Shown: piece by piece, positions 18,678 to 28,623 of the stretch
How the letters are laid out: each line of letters starts with the position of its first letter
Position numbering within the stretch: position 1 is the first letter of the stretch
Source of the DNA: JACVRW01 sp963811055
Lineage (GTDB): Bacteria > Actinomycetota > Thermoleophilia > Solirubrobacterales > Thermoleophilaceae
Length of the DNA: 64,000 nt
Direction: 5' to 3'
Assembly: GCA_963811055.1 (NCBI GenBank)
Contig: CAWEPQ010000019.1
Location: 1-64,000, forward strand
Translations under genes and position numbers: made by a program
Notes under the pieces: model-generated
What the model was told of the DNA's origin: nothing
Databases searched by the model: none
Seen by the model: the letters and a program-made list of their open reading frames with translations, nothing else

Positions 18678-19362
18678 CCCCGCCGGGCGGAGACGCACCC
18701 GAGGGCGGCTGGGAGTCGCTCAAGGTCGCCGAGCTCCAGGAGGAGCTCGAGGCACGCGGGCTGCCCAAGAGCGGCAAGAAGGCCGAGCTCGTGGCGCGTC
18801 TCGAGGAGGACGATCAGGGCGGCGGCGAGGCCGACGCGCCCGAGGCCGCCCCTGAGGCGGAGGCCGGCGAAGAGCCGGAGGCGGTCGAGACCGAGGCCGC
18901 CGAGACGAGGCCGCCGACGACGAGGCCGCCGAGAAGCCGGCGCGGCGCCGCCGCGGCTCGGCCGAGACCGGCGTGCCGGAGCGCCGCCCCGCGCGACGGG
19001 CGCCCGACGGCGAGATCGTGGTCCGTGCGCGCGCCCGCTACGTGCGCACCGCGCCGCGCAAGGCGCGACTCGTGATGGACCACATCCGCGGCAAGCCGGT
19101 CGAGCAGGCGCAGGCGCTGCTGCGTCACGCCCCGCGCGCGGTCTCCGTGGACATCCTCAAGCTTCTGAACTCCGCCGTGGCCAACGCCGAGTCCGGGCAC
19201 GAGCTCGGCGCCGACGAGCTGCGGATCCGCAAGTGCTTCGTGGACGAGGGTCCGACGATCAAGCGCTACCGGCCGCGCGCCCTCGGGCGCGCCACGCGCA
19301 TCAACAAGCGCACGAGTCACATGACCATCGAACTGACGACGACTGAAAGGAAGGGGAGGTAG
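18674..19362 (+). CDS. rplV: 50S ribosomal protein uL22 with an N-terminal SAP-like domain
   Basis: About 229 residues, roughly twice the usual 110-120. ATG 18674 overlaps the rpsS stop. Residues 12-45 read WESLKVAELQEELEARGLPK then SGKKAELVARLEED, a textbook SAP helix-extended loop-helix motif (L-x-V-x-E-L...L...G...G-K-K-x-E-L-x-x-R-L). An Ala/Glu-rich acidic linker follows (about residues 46-85), with a one-base loss near 18904, then RRRRGS. The uL22 core starts around VVRARARYVRTAPRKARLVM and includes KLLNSAVANAESGHELGADEL and RYRPRALGRATRINKRTSH. The linker frame repair needs one base; both halves lie between genes with no spare start signal, so a single fused protein is the best reading. 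Confidence 0.85.
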
Positions 19363-19364
19363 CC

Positions 19365-20165
19365 ATGGGGCACAAAGTGCACCCCGAGTCCCTCCGGGTC
19401 GGCTACATCCACGACTGGAAGTCGACCTGGTTCAACGAGCGCGAGTTCTCGGACTATCTGCTCGAGGACATCCACATCCGCGAGCACATCACGAACAAGC
19501 TCGCGCACGCGGGCCTGTCGAACATCACGATCAAGAAGAACAAGAACGAGGTCGAGGTCAACATCCACACGGCGCGGCCGGGGATCGTGATCGGCAAGTC
19601 CGGGTCCGAGGTGGACGCTCTCCGCAAGGAGCTCCACCGCATGACCGGCAAGGCCGTGAAGGTGAACATCCTCGAGATCAAGCGCCCGGAGCTCGACGCG
19701 AACCTCGTGGCCCAGTCGATCGCCGAGCAGCTCCAGAACCGCGTGGCGTTCCGCCGCGCGATGAAGCGGGCGCTCACGTCCGCCATGCGCTCGGGCGCCA
19801 AGGGCGTGAAGATCCAGGTGTCCGGCCGCCTCGGCGGCTCCGAGATGGCGCGCACCGAGGGCTACTCCGACGGCCGCGTGCCGCTGCACACGCTGCGCGC
19901 GGACATCGACTACGGCTTCTACGAGGCGCGCACCACCTTCGGCCGCATCGGCGTGAAGGTGTGGATCAACAAGGGCGAGATCATGCCCAAGGGCTTCGCG
20001 CAGGACCTCACCGACCTCGAGGCCCCGCAGGCGGTTGGCGCCGGCGGCGGTCCCGGACGCGGTGGCGGCCCCGGTGGGCGCGGACGTGGCGGCGGTCCCG
20101 GTGGCGGCGGCGGTGGCCGCGGTCGCGGGCCCGGCGGCGGCGGCCGGTCCGGGAGGAACGGCTGA
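19365..20165 (+). CDS. rpsC: 30S ribosomal protein uS3 with Gly/Arg-rich C-terminal tail
   Basis: 266 residues, intact. MGHKVHPESLRVGYIHDW opens it. The KH domain carries RPGIVIGKSGSEVDALRKEL (GxxG loop), and RRAMKRALTSAMRSGAKGVK and SGRLGGSEMARTEGYSDGRV follow. From about residue 222 the chain becomes almost pure Gly/Arg/Pro (GRGGGPGGRGRGGGPGGGGG...), an RGG-like tail of about 40 residues that most uS3 proteins lack. ATG 19365 follows AAGGGGAGGT. It helps form the mRNA entry channel. Confidence 0.97.
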   Translation: MGHKVHPESLRVGYIHDWKSTWFNEREFSDYLLEDIHIREHITNKLAHAGLSNITIKKNKNEVEVNIHTARPGIVIGKSGSEVDALRKELHRMTGKAVKVNILEIKRPELDANLVAQSIAEQLQNRVAFRRAMKRALTSAMRSGAKGVKIQVSGRLGGSEMARTEGYSDGRVPLHTLRADIDYGFYEARTTFGRIGVKVWINKGEIMPKGFAQDLTDLEAPQAVGAGGGPGRGGGPGGRGRGGGPGGGGGGRGRGPGGGGRSGRNG

Positions 20166-20168
20166 GTC

Positions 20169-20588
20169 GTGCTGCAGCCGAAGCGAGTCAAGTGGCGCAA
20201 GGAGCACCGCGGTCGCCGGCGCGGGTTCGCCAAGGGCGGCACGAACGTGGAGTTCGGCGAGTACGGCCTGAAGGCGCTCGATCGCGGCTGGGTCACCAAC
20301 CGCCAGATCGAGGCTGCCCGAATCGCCATGACCCGCCGCATCAAGCGAGGCGGCAAGGTCTGGATCAACATCTTCCCGGACAAGCCCTACACCCAGAAGC
20401 CGGCCGAGACCCGCATGGGATCCGGCAAGGGCTCCCCCGAGGGCTGGGTGGCCGTGGTCAAGCCGGGCCGCGTGATGTTCGAGCTGTCCGGCGTTCCGGA
20501 GGAGCTCGCCCGCGAGGCCATGCGCCTGGCCGGCCACAAGCTGCCGGTGAGGACCAAGTTCGTGACCCGCGACGGAGCTGGCCAGTGA
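20169..20588 (+). CDS. rplP: 50S ribosomal protein uL16
   Basis: 139 residues, intact, GTG start. MLQPKRVKWRKEHRGRRRGFA, RWVTNRQIEAARIAMTR-like WVTNRQIEAARIAMTRRIKR, KPAETRMGSGKGSPEGWVAV and ELSGVPEELAREAMRLAGHK are diagnostic. It positions the A-site tRNA. The stop overlaps the rpmC GTG. Confidence 0.98.
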   Translation: MLQPKRVKWRKEHRGRRRGFAKGGTNVEFGEYGLKALDRGWVTNRQIEAARIAMTRRIKRGGKVWINIFPDKPYTQKPAETRMGSGKGSPEGWVAVVKPGRVMFELSGVPEELAREAMRLAGHKLPVRTKFVTRDGAGQ

Positions 20589-20813
20589 CGATGACGAAAG
20601 CTGTCGAGGTGCATAACCTGGAGGACCCGCAGCTCGTCGAGTTCGTGGACAACGCCCGCAAGGAGCTGTTCAACCTCCGGTTCCAGCACGCGACCGGCCA
20701 GCTCGAGAACACCGCGCGGCTGAGGCAGGCAAAGAGCGACCTCGCGCGCGGGCTGACCGTGGCCGGCGAGCGGGGAATCGACGTGGAGGCGGAGATCCGT
20801 AGGCAGAGACTTG

Positions 20814-20821
<8 letters not shown>
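20585..20821 (+). CDS. rpmC: 50S ribosomal protein uL29
   Basis: 78 residues if GTG 20585 is used (GGAG at 20575-20578, spacing six); ATG 20591 is the alternative. The core LVEFVDNARKELFNLRFQHA and QLENTARLRQAKSDLAR matches uL29. The protein overlaps rpsQ by eight bases. It lies at the tunnel exit next to uL23. Confidence 0.95.
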
Positions 20822-21533
<712 letters not shown>

Positions 21534-21537
<4 letters not shown>

Positions 21538-21902
21538 TCCAGCAGGAGTCGCGGCTGAAGGTGGCCGACAACACCGGCGCCCGCGAGGTGCTCTGCATCC
21601 GCGTGAGCGGAGGCTCCCGCCGGCGCTACGCCGGCGTGGGCGACGTGATCGTCTGCACCGTCAAGCAGGCGATCCCGCACGGCTCCGTGAAGAAGGGCGA
21701 GGTCGTGAAGGCGGTCGTGGTCCGCACGAAGAAGGAGTTCGGGCGCGACGACGGCACCTACATCTCGTTCGACGAGAACGCCGCGGTGCTGCTCGACGCC
21801 CAGAACAACCCGCGCGGCACGCGCATCTTCGGGCCGGTGGCCCGCGAGCTGCGCGACCGCAACTTCATGAAGATCGTCTCGCTGGCGCCGGAGGTGCTCT
21901 GA
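21534..21902 (+). CDS. rplN: 50S ribosomal protein uL14
   Basis: 122 residues, intact. GTG 21534 overlaps the rpsQ stop. IQQESRLKVADNTGAREVLC, YAGVGDVIVCTVKQAIPHG and FDENAAVLLDAQNNPRGTRI are diagnostic. It contacts 16S rRNA in the intersubunit bridge and is the docking site for RsfS. Confidence 0.98.
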
Positions 21903-22234
21903 TGCCGCGCGATCCGCCGGGACGACCAGGTGAAGGTGATCGCCGGCAAGGACCGCGGCAAGACCGGCCGCGTCCTGCGCGTGGAGCCCGAAGCGCGAGC
22001 GCGTGTTCGTCGAGGGCCTCAACATCGTCAAGCGCCACACGAAGCCGCGCACGCTGCGCGACACCCAGCGCGCCCAGGAGATCGGCGGGATCGTGGAGCG
22101 CGAGGGCCCGATCCACATCTCGAACGTGATGCTGCTCGACCCCGACTCGAACCAGCCCACCCGCGTGTCGCGTCACCCGCGAGGGCGGCCGGCGCGTGCG
22201 CGTGGCCAAGCGGTCCGGCAAGGAGGTCGACTGA
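21902..22234 (+). CDS. rplX: 50S ribosomal protein uL24
   Basis: About 109 residues. Extra bases near 21911, 21991 and 22180 must be skipped to read MPRIRRDDQVKVIAGKDRGK (KOW motif), TGRVLRVEPKRERVFVEGLN, RHTKPR and REGGRRVRVAKRSGKEVD. ATG overlaps the rplN stop, and its own stop overlaps the rplE ATG. It is an early assembly initiator of the large subunit. Confidence 0.94.
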
Positions 22235-22992
22235 TGGAAGCCACAGGCGGCCGTGCCGCCGCGCCTGAAGGAGCGCTACGAGAAGGAGATCCGCCCGGCT
22301 GCTCAAGGAGCAGTTCGGATTCACCTCGATCGATGCAGTCGCCGCGGATCGAGAAGATCACGCTCAACATGGGCGTCGGCGACGCGAAGCAGGACTCGAA
22401 CGTGCTCGACGCCGCCATGGAGCAGCTCGCCACGATCGCCGGCCAGAAGCCGAGCGTCCGCCGCGCGCGCAAGTCGATCGCGAACTTCAAGCTGCGCGAC
22501 GGCATGCCGGTCGGCGTGAGCGTCACGCTGCGCCGCGCGCGCATGTGGGAGTTCCTCGACCGGCTGACCTCGGTCGCGATCCCGCGCATCCGCGACTTCC
22601 GCGGGCTCAACCCGCGCTCCTTCGACGGGCGCGGCAACTACTCGATGGGCGTCCGCGAGCAGATCATCTTCCCCGAGATCGACTACGACGCGATCGACCA
22701 GGTGCGCGGCCTCGACGTGACGATCACGACATCGGCCGCCACCGACGAGCAGGCCTACGATCTGTTGCGCGAGCTCGGGCATGCCCTTCTCGCGCGAGGG
22801 CGCGCCCGGGGAGGCGCCGTCCGAGGAGGCGGCGGCCGCCGAGGAGCAGCGCAAGGAGGAGGCCCGCCTGCGGGCCGAGGCCGAGCAGGCGGCGCTGGAG
22901 CAGCTCAAGGAAGAGAACCCCGAGGCCTACGAGAAGCCGGTCGCGGCGGAGGACGCGGCGAGGCCGAAGAGCAGCAAGGCGAAGAGGAGTAG
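22234..22992 (+). CDS. rplE: 50S ribosomal protein uL5 with an acidic C-terminal extension
   Basis: About 251 residues; the usual length is about 180. Breaks near 22246, 22295, 22330, 22784 and 22960. The core contains RLKERYEKEIRPALKEQFGF, RIEKITLNMGVGDAKQDSNV, GQKPSVRRARKSIANFKLR and GNYSMGVREQIIFPEIDYD. After the normal end (LLRELGMPF) come about 65 residues rich in Glu and Ala, likely helical: APSEEAAAAEEQRKEEARLR and AEQAALEQLKEENPEAYEKP, ending in a run of Glu. It binds 5S rRNA and contacts the P-site tRNA. Confidence 0.92.
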   Translation: MEATGGRAAAPEGALREGDPPGCSRSSSDSPRSMQSPRIEKITLNMGVGDAKQDSNVLDAAMEQLATIAGQKPSVRRARKSIANFKLRDGMPVGVSVTLRRARMWEFLDRLTSVAIPRIRDFRGLNPRSFDGRGNYSMGVREQIIFPEIDYDAIDQVRGLDVTITTSAATDEQAYDLLRELGHALLARGRARGGAVRGGGGRRGAAQGGGPPAGRGRAGGAGAAQGREPRGLREAGRGGGRGEAEEQQGEEE

Positions 22993-23179
22993 ATGGCCAA
23001 GACTTCACAGGTGGTCCGCCAGAAGCGCGGATCGAAGTACAAGACCCGCAACTACAACCGCTGCAAGCGGTGCGGGCGCCCGCGCGCCTACCTGCGCAAG
23101 TTCGGGCTCTGCCGCATCTGCCTGCGCGAGATCGCCCACGAGGGCAATGATCCCCGGGCTCACGAAGTCGAGCTGGTAG
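22993..23179 (+). CDS. rpsZ: 30S ribosomal protein uS14, zinc-binding type
   Basis: 61 residues, the standard length for the C+ form. RYKTRNYNRCKRCGRPRAYL-type zinc ribbon with CKRC and CRIC is seen in NRCKRCGRPRAYLRKFGLCR then ICLREIAHEG. One extra base near 23145 must be skipped to give MIPGLTKSSW and TAG; without the correction the frame runs on with an atypical end. Confidence 0.96.
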
Positions 23180-23182
23180 CCG

Positions 23183-23582
23183 ATGTCGCATGACCGACCC
23201 CATCGCCGACTTCCTGACCCGCATCCGCAACGGGCTGCACGCCGACCACGACGACGTGGAGATGCCCGCTTCGACCTTCAAGGCGGAGCTCGCGCGCATC
23301 CTGCGCGAGCAGGGCTACATCGAGGACTTCGCGTCGAGCCCGCCCGCGTGGGGCGGATCCTGCGCGTGCGCCTCAAGTACACGGAGGACCGCAAGCCGGT
23401 GATCTCGGGCATCCAGCGCGTGTCGAAGCCGGGCCGCCGCCGCTACGTGGCCGCCGGCGACGATCCCGAAGGTCCAGGGCGGCATGGGCACCACGATCGT
23501 CTCCACCTCCCGCGGCGTGATGACCGGCCACGACGCCCGCCGCGAGGGCGTGGGCGGCGAGCTCGTCGCGAGGGTCTGGTAA
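23183..23582 (+). CDS. rpsH: 30S ribosomal protein uS8
   Basis: About 132 residues. The start ATG 23183 with one extra base at 23189 reads MSMTDPIADFLTRIRNG, the family consensus; ATG 23190 is the uncorrected alternative. Frame changes near 23331 and 23465 link REQGYIEDF, RVEPARVGRILRVRLKYTED, then IPKVQGGMGTTIVSTSRGVM and EGVGGELVARVW. It binds 16S helix 21 and in E. coli represses the spc operon. Confidence 0.94.
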
Positions 23583-23591
23583 CGGAGCGTC

Positions 23592-24130
23592 GTGAGCCGC
23601 ATCGGAAAGCAGCCCATCCCCGTGCCCGACGGGCGTGGAGGTGGCGATCGAGCCCGAGCTCGTGCGCGTGAAGGGCCCCAAGGGCGAGCTGCACGAGCGC
23701 GTGAGCGCGCGAGATCGGTCGTGAAGCAGGAGGACGGCCAGATCGTCGTCAGCGCGCCCCACCGACCGCGGCGAGCACCGCGCGCTGCACGGCCTCACCC
23801 GCAGCCTGATCGCGAACATGGTCGAGGGCGTCACCAACGGCTTCGAGAAGCGCCTCGAGATCCAGGGCGTCGGCTACCGCGCCCAGCTCCAGGGCACGCA
23901 AGCTCGTGCTGGCGCTCGGCTACTCGCACCCGGTCGAGATCGAGGCGCCCGACGGCATCGAGTTCGAGGTGCCGCTGCCCACCCGCATCGTCGTGCGCGG
24001 CATCTCCAAGCAGGCGGTCGGCGAGATCGCCGCCAGCATCCGCAAGCAGCGCCCGCCCGAGCCCTACAAGGGCAAGGGCATCCGCTACGAGGGCGAGCAC
24101 GTGGCCCGGAAGGTCGGTAAGCGCGCATGA
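23592..24130 (+). CDS. rplF: 50S ribosomal protein uL6
   Basis: About 177 residues, GTG start. Five breaks (near 23630, 23712, 23720, 23762, 23902). Rejoined: SRIGKQPIPVPDGVEVAIEP, VKGPKGELHERV, VVKQEDGQIVVSAP, ANMVEGVTNGFEKRLEIQGV, LVLALGYSHPVEIEAPDGIE and the signature RKQRPPEPYKGKGIRYEGE. It lies near the sarcin-ricin loop. Four-base overlap with rplR. Confidence 0.93.
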
Positions 24131-24484
24131 GCGACCACCACGAAGCCCAGTCGCGCGGCTGCGCCGGCGCCGCCGCGTGCGCGCCAAGGTGCGCGGCACC
24201 GCCGAGCGGCCGCGGCTGTCGGTGTTCCGCTCGAACCGCGGGCATCCAGGCGCAGCTGATCGACGACGTGCACGGGCCACACGCTGGCCGCCGTGAACTG
24301 GACCGAGGCCGACCTGAAGGCGCTGGGCCGCATGGACCAGGCCAAGCGCGCCGGCGAGCTGCTCGCCGAGCGGGCGAAGGCGGCCGGGGTCGAGACGTGC
24401 GTGTTCGACCGCGGCGGCTACCGCTACCACGGCAGCGTCAAGGCGCTGGCCGACGGCGCCCGCGAGGGCGGGCTCAGCTTCTGA
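24127..24484 (+). CDS. rplR: 50S ribosomal protein uL18
   Basis: About 117 residues. Breaks near 24136, 24155, 24241 and 24277. LRRRRRVRAKVRGTAERPRL, SVFRSNRGIQAQLIDDVHG, HTLAAVNWTEADLK, then VETCVFDRGGYRYHGSVKAL match uL18, the 5S rRNA partner of uL5. The N-terminus (MSDTTKPQSR) is short and basic. Confidence 0.92.
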
Positions 24485-24515
24485 GCGGACGATCGCTACG
24501 GTGAGCGACTGAGCA

Positions 24516-25119
24516 ATGGCTTCTAGAGACAGGACACGAGGCGGCGGCGGCCCACGGGATCGCGCCGGGCAGGACCTGCAGGAGCGGGTGGTCGAGATCA
24601 ACCGCGTCGCCAAGGTCGTCAAGGGCGGCCGGCGCTTCTCGTTCACCGCGCTCGTCGTGGTGGGCGACGAGAAGTCGCAGGTCGGCGTGGGCTACGGCAA
24701 GGCCAACGAGGTGCCGGTGGCGATCCAGAAGGGCGTCGAGCGCGCCCGCAAGGACCTCTTCAAGGTGCCGATGCACGGCTCCACGATCACCCACGAGGTC
24801 ATCGGCGTGCACTCGCGCCTCGCGCGTGCTGCTGAAGCCGGCCTCGCCCGGTACCGGCGTGATCGCCGGCGGCGGCGTGCGCGCGGTGCTCGAGCTGGCC
24901 GGCATCCACGACGTGCTCTCCAAGTCGCTCGGCAGCCAGAACCCGATCAACCTCGTGAAGGCCACCGTCGCGCGCTCTGCAGGCGCTGCGCAGCCCCGCA
25001 GCGAGGTCGCCGAGCTGCGCGGCCTGACCGTCCGCGAGGTGCTCGGCATGCGACGACCGTCGAGCCGGCCGAGGCCGCCGTGCCGCCGCGGGCGGCCCGA
25101 CGGAGGAGCCGGCGCCTGA
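24516..25119 (+). CDS. rpsE: 30S ribosomal protein uS5
   Basis: About 200 residues. DLQERVVEINRVAKVVKGGR, FSFTALVVVGDEKSQVGVGY and ANEVPVAIQKGVERARKDLF are diagnostic. Breaks near 24823, 24973, 25000, 25050 and 25097; after them come LLKPASPGTGVIAGGGVRAV, AGIHDVLSKSLGSQNPINLV and EVAELRGLTVREVLG. The last about 25 residues (VEPAEAAVPPRAA...) are a low-complexity tail whose end is uncertain. ATG overlaps nothing; a 31-base gap precedes it. Confidence 0.93.
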
Positions 25120-25295
25120 TGGCCGCCGATGGCGCTGCGCATCACCCAGGTGCGCTCGGCCAACGGCTCGAGCCGCAAGCAGCGCGAGACGCTGCGCACG
25201 CTCGGCCTCGGCCGGATCGGCAGCACCACCGAGCGCCCCGACGATCCGACCGTCCGCGGCTCGTGGCCAAGGTCGTCCGCACCTCGTGGAGGTGA
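25119..25295 (+). CDS. rpmD: 50S ribosomal protein uL30
   Basis: About 58 residues. MALRITQVRSANGSSRKQRE and TLRTLGLGRIGSTTERPD give the short alpha/beta fold. The start may be ATG 25119 (overlapping the rpsE stop, with one extra base before the second ATG) or ATG 25129. A lost base near 25261 joins TVRG to LVAKVVR. The end at TGA 25293 gives a short WR tail; a second missing base would give the more usual RHLVEV. Confidence 0.85.
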   Translation: MAADGAAHHPGALGQRLEPQAARDAAHARPRPDRQHHRAPRRSDRPRLVAKVVRTSWR

Positions 25296-25297
25296 CG

Positions 25298-25793
25298 ATG
25301 GCTGAAGGCGCAGCTGACGAACGAGCGCATCGGCCTCCACACCCTGAAGCCGGCCCCCGGCTCGCGCAAGCCGCGCAAGCGCGTCGGCCGCGGCGAGGGC
25401 TCGGGCACCGGCAAGACCTCGGGCCGCGGCCACAAGGGCGCCGGCTCGCGCTCGGGCGCGAAGAAGCGCGTCGGCTTCGAGGGCGGCCAGAACCCGATCC
25501 ACATGCGGATGCGCAAGCTGCGCGGCCCGCACATGAAGAAGTCGATGCCCTTCGAGAAGTTCCGCACGCACACCCAGCCCGTGAACCTGCGCGACCTCGA
25601 GGCGCGCTTCGACAAGGGCGCCGAGGTCACGCCCGACTCGCTGCGCGCAGCCGGCCTGGCCACGCGCCGCGACGTGCCGGTGAAGGTGCTCGGGCAGGGC
25701 GAGCTGTCCAAGGCGCTCACCGTGCACGCCCACGGCTTCTCCGCCACCGCGCGCGAGAAGATCGAGGCCGCGGGCGGCACCTGCCAGTCGTGA
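25298..25793 (+). CDS. rplO: 50S ribosomal protein uL15
   Basis: About 164 residues. ATG 25298 with one extra base at 25301 reads MLKAQLTNERIGLHTLKPAP; then GSRKPRKRVGRGEGSGTGKT, SGRGHKGAGSRSG, GFEGGQNPIHMRMRKLRG and KFRTHTQPVNLRDLEARF. The C-terminal domain (VPVKVLGQGELSKALTVHAH) is complete. Followed by secY after 15 bases. Confidence 0.94.
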
Positions 25794-25808
25794 TCGAGGG
25801 GTAGCCGC

Positions 25809-27081
25809 GTGCTCGAGACGTTCCTGAACGCGTTCCGGGTCCCCGACATCCGGAAGAAGCTCGCGTTCACCGCCGGCGATGCTGGCGCTCTACCGCATCG
25901 GCGCCTACATCCCGGCGCCCGGCATCAACATCGACGCCGTCAAGGACATCTCCGAGAACTTCAGCGGCTCGAACGTCCTCGGCTTCCTGAACCTGTTCTC
26001 CGGCGGCTCGCTCCAGCGCTTCGCGATCTTCGCGCTCGGGATCATGCCCTACATCACGGCCTCGATCATCCTGCAGCTGCTGACCGGTCGTGGTGCCCTC
26101 GCTCGAGAAGCTCCGCAAGGAGGGCGAGGTCGGCCAGCAGAAGATCACCCAGTACACGCGCTACCTCACCGTCGCCCTCGCCTTCGGCCAGTCGATCGGC
26201 TACGTCTTCCTCTTCCGCACCTTCTCGAGCGGCAGCGCCGACGTGGTCGAGAACTTCACCTTCGGGCGCGTCTTCGTGATCGTCATGACGCTCACCGCCG
26301 GCTGCGTGCTGCTGATGTGGCTCGGCGAGCTGATCACCCAGCGCGGCATCGGCAACGGCATCTCGCTGATGATCTTCGCCTCGATCGCGTCCGGCCTGCC
26401 CGAACGGCATCCAGGCGTGGTGGACCAACCCGGACCAGATCTTCGTCGTGATGATGCCCTTCCTGGCGCTGGCGATCATCGCGGCGATCGTCTTCATGCA
26501 GGAGGGCCAGCGGCGCATCCCGATCCAGTACGCCAAGCGCGTGGTCGGGCGCCGCATGGCCGGCGGCGGCTCCACCTACCTGCCGCTGCGCGTGAACATG
26601 GCCGGCGTGATCCCGGTGATCTTCGCCGCCTCGCTGATGGCCTTCCCGCCGACGGTCGGCGAGCTCATCCAGGCCGAGCTGGGCCCAGGACTTCTCGGCC
26701 TTCTTCAACCCGAACGGCGCGCCCTACCTGATCGGCGAGTCGCTCCTGATCATCCTCTTCACCTACTTCTACACCGCCGTCACGTTCAACCCGGTGGAGC
26801 AGGCGGACAACCTGAAGAAGTACGGCGGGTTCATCCCCGGGGTGAGACCCGGCCGGCCCACGGCCGAGTACCTCGACCGCATCCTCGCCCGGCTGACGTT
26901 CCCGGGCGCGCTCTACCTGGCCGCGGTCGCGGCGCTGCCGACGATCCTGATCAACCAGACGAGCGCGAACTTCTACTTCGGCGGCACCTCGATCCTGATC
27001 GTCGTCGGCGTGGCGCTCGACACGATGAAGCAGCTCGAGGCGCAGCTGATGATGCGCAACTACGAGGGCTTCCTGAAGTAG
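25809..27081 (+). CDS. secY: Preprotein translocase subunit SecY
   Basis: About 422 residues, GTG start, ten membrane helices. The start LETFLNAFRVPDIRKKLAFT is the amphipathic lead. Breaks near 25878, 26088, 26402 and 26688. Landmarks: ALYRIGAYIPAPGIN (plug side), FSGGSLQRFAIFALGIMPYI, VVPSLEKLRKEGEVGQQKI, RGIGNGISLMIFASI, RIPIQYAKRVVGRRMAGG, and the C-terminal EAQLMMRNYEGFLK. It forms the protein-conducting channel with SecE and SecG. Confidence 0.96.
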
Positions 27082-27117
27082 CTGCGTCGTCACCCGACCA
27101 CGGTAGCTCTCCCTCCC

Positions 27118-27797
27118 ATGAGCGAGCTGAACCTCGTCCTGCTCGGCCCTCCCGGGGCCGGGCAAGGGCACCCAGGCCGAGCGGCTGGTCGACGACTTCG
27201 ACCTGCCCTACTACGCGACCGGGGACATCCTGCGCGAGGCGGTGAAGGAGGGGACCGAGCTCGGCAAGGAGGCGAAGGAGTACATGGACGACGGCGACCT
27301 CGTGCCGGACGAGCTGATCTGCAAGGTGATCGCTGGAGCGGCTCGACTCCGGCGAGGCCGACGACGGCTTCCTGCTCGACGGCTTCCCGCGCACCGATCG
27401 GCCAGGCCGAGGTGCTCGAGGAGGCGCTCGAGCGGGCGCGGCCGGTAGCTCACGGCGGCGTGCTGATCGACGCGCCCGACGAGGAGGTCGTGCGCCGCCT
27501 CTCCGGCCGCCGGATCTGCGTCAAGAACGAGCACGTCTACCACGTGGAGTTCGACCCGCCGAAGAACGAGGGCGTCTGCGACCAGGACGGCTCGCGGCTG
27601 ATCCAGCGCGACGACGACAAGCCCGAGACCGTCGAAGAAGCGGCTCGCGGTCTACCACGACCAGACCGAGCCGCTGATCGAGTGGTACGACGACGCGGGG
27701 CTGCTGCGCCGCTTCGACGGCACCCGCTCGCCCGACGAGGTGCACGGCCACATCCGTGCCACACTGGCCACGCTGCAAGCTCGAGGACGAGCTCTGA
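27118..27797 (+). CDS. adk: Adenylate kinase
   Basis: About 224 residues. Breaks near 27163, 27334, 27398, 27634 and 27778. The P-loop is split: LLGPPGAG then KGTQAERLV. YATGDILREAVKEGTELGKE, DGFLLDGFPRT, LIDAPDEEVVRRLSGRRIC and a long LID domain (CVKNEHVYHVEFDPPKNEGV then CDQDGSRLIQRDDDKPETV) follow. The LID holds C, H and C residues in zinc-knuckle-like positions (CVKNEHVYH...CDQDG). It interconverts AMP, ADP and ATP. Three bases before map. Confidence 0.93.
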
Positions 27798-27800
27798 CCG

Positions 27801-28564
27801 GTGATCCTCCGCAAGACACCCGAGGAGATCGAGAAGATGGCCGCGGCCGGCGAGTGCTCGCCCGCTGCCACGAGATGCTGCGCGAGAAGGCGCGCCCGGG
27901 CGTCACCACCGGCGAGCTGGACGAGGCCGCCGAGCGCTTCATCCGCTCGCAGGGCGCCGAGCCCGCCTTCAAGGGCTACCGCGGCTTCCCCGGCTCGATC
28001 TGCGCCTCGCCGAACTCGATGGTCGTGCACGGCATCCCGGGCTCCTACGCGCTGCAAGCGCGGCGACATCCTGTCCGTCGACATCGGCGTGGTCCTCGAC
28101 GGCTGGGTGGCCGACGCCGCGATCACCCACCCGATCGGCAACGTCACGCCGGTCGCCACAGCGCCTGCTCGCCACCACGCGCGCGTCGCTGTTCGACGCG
28201 GTCGAGCAGTGCCGGCCCGGCAACCGCCTGGGCGACGTCTCGCACGCCGTGCAGACGCGCGTCGAGAGCGACGGCTTCGCCGTGATCCGCTCGCTGGTGG
28301 GCCACGGAATCGGCCGCGACATGCACGAGGACCCGCAGATCCCCAACTTCGGCGAGCCCGGCACCGGGCCCGAGCTGGAGGAGGGCATGGTGCTCGCCAT
28401 CGAGCCGATGGTCAACGTGGGCGGCCACCAGGTGCGGATGGGCTCCGACAACTGGGCGGTCTACTCCGCAGGACGGCTCGCTGGCGGCCCATTTCGAGCA
28501 CACGGTGGCCATCACGGCCGACGGCCCGCGCATCCTCACCCCCTGGCACCTCGACGCCGAGTGA
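27801..28564 (+). CDS. map: Type I methionine aminopeptidase
   Basis: About 253 residues, GTG start. Breaks near 27854, 28056, 28160 and 28470. Metal ligands: D in LSVDIGVVLDGWVADAAIT (two Asp), H in GHGIGRDMHEDPQIPN, E in LAIEPMVNVGG and E in AAHFEHTVAIT. PGSICASPNSMVVHGIPG is the substrate loop. It removes N-terminal Met. Normally infA follows; here it does not. Confidence 0.95.
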
Positions 28565-28623
28565 GCGCGGCACCCGGTCGGGGCGCAGGCTGCCAGCGCG
28601 CCTGACTGCTACTCTTTCCGGTC

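Noticed and set aside
19317..20537. 406-codon minus-strand frame opposite rpsC and rplP
   Set aside because: Shadow of intact ribosomal genes; composition is Ala/Leu/Arg/His-biased with no recognisable domain.
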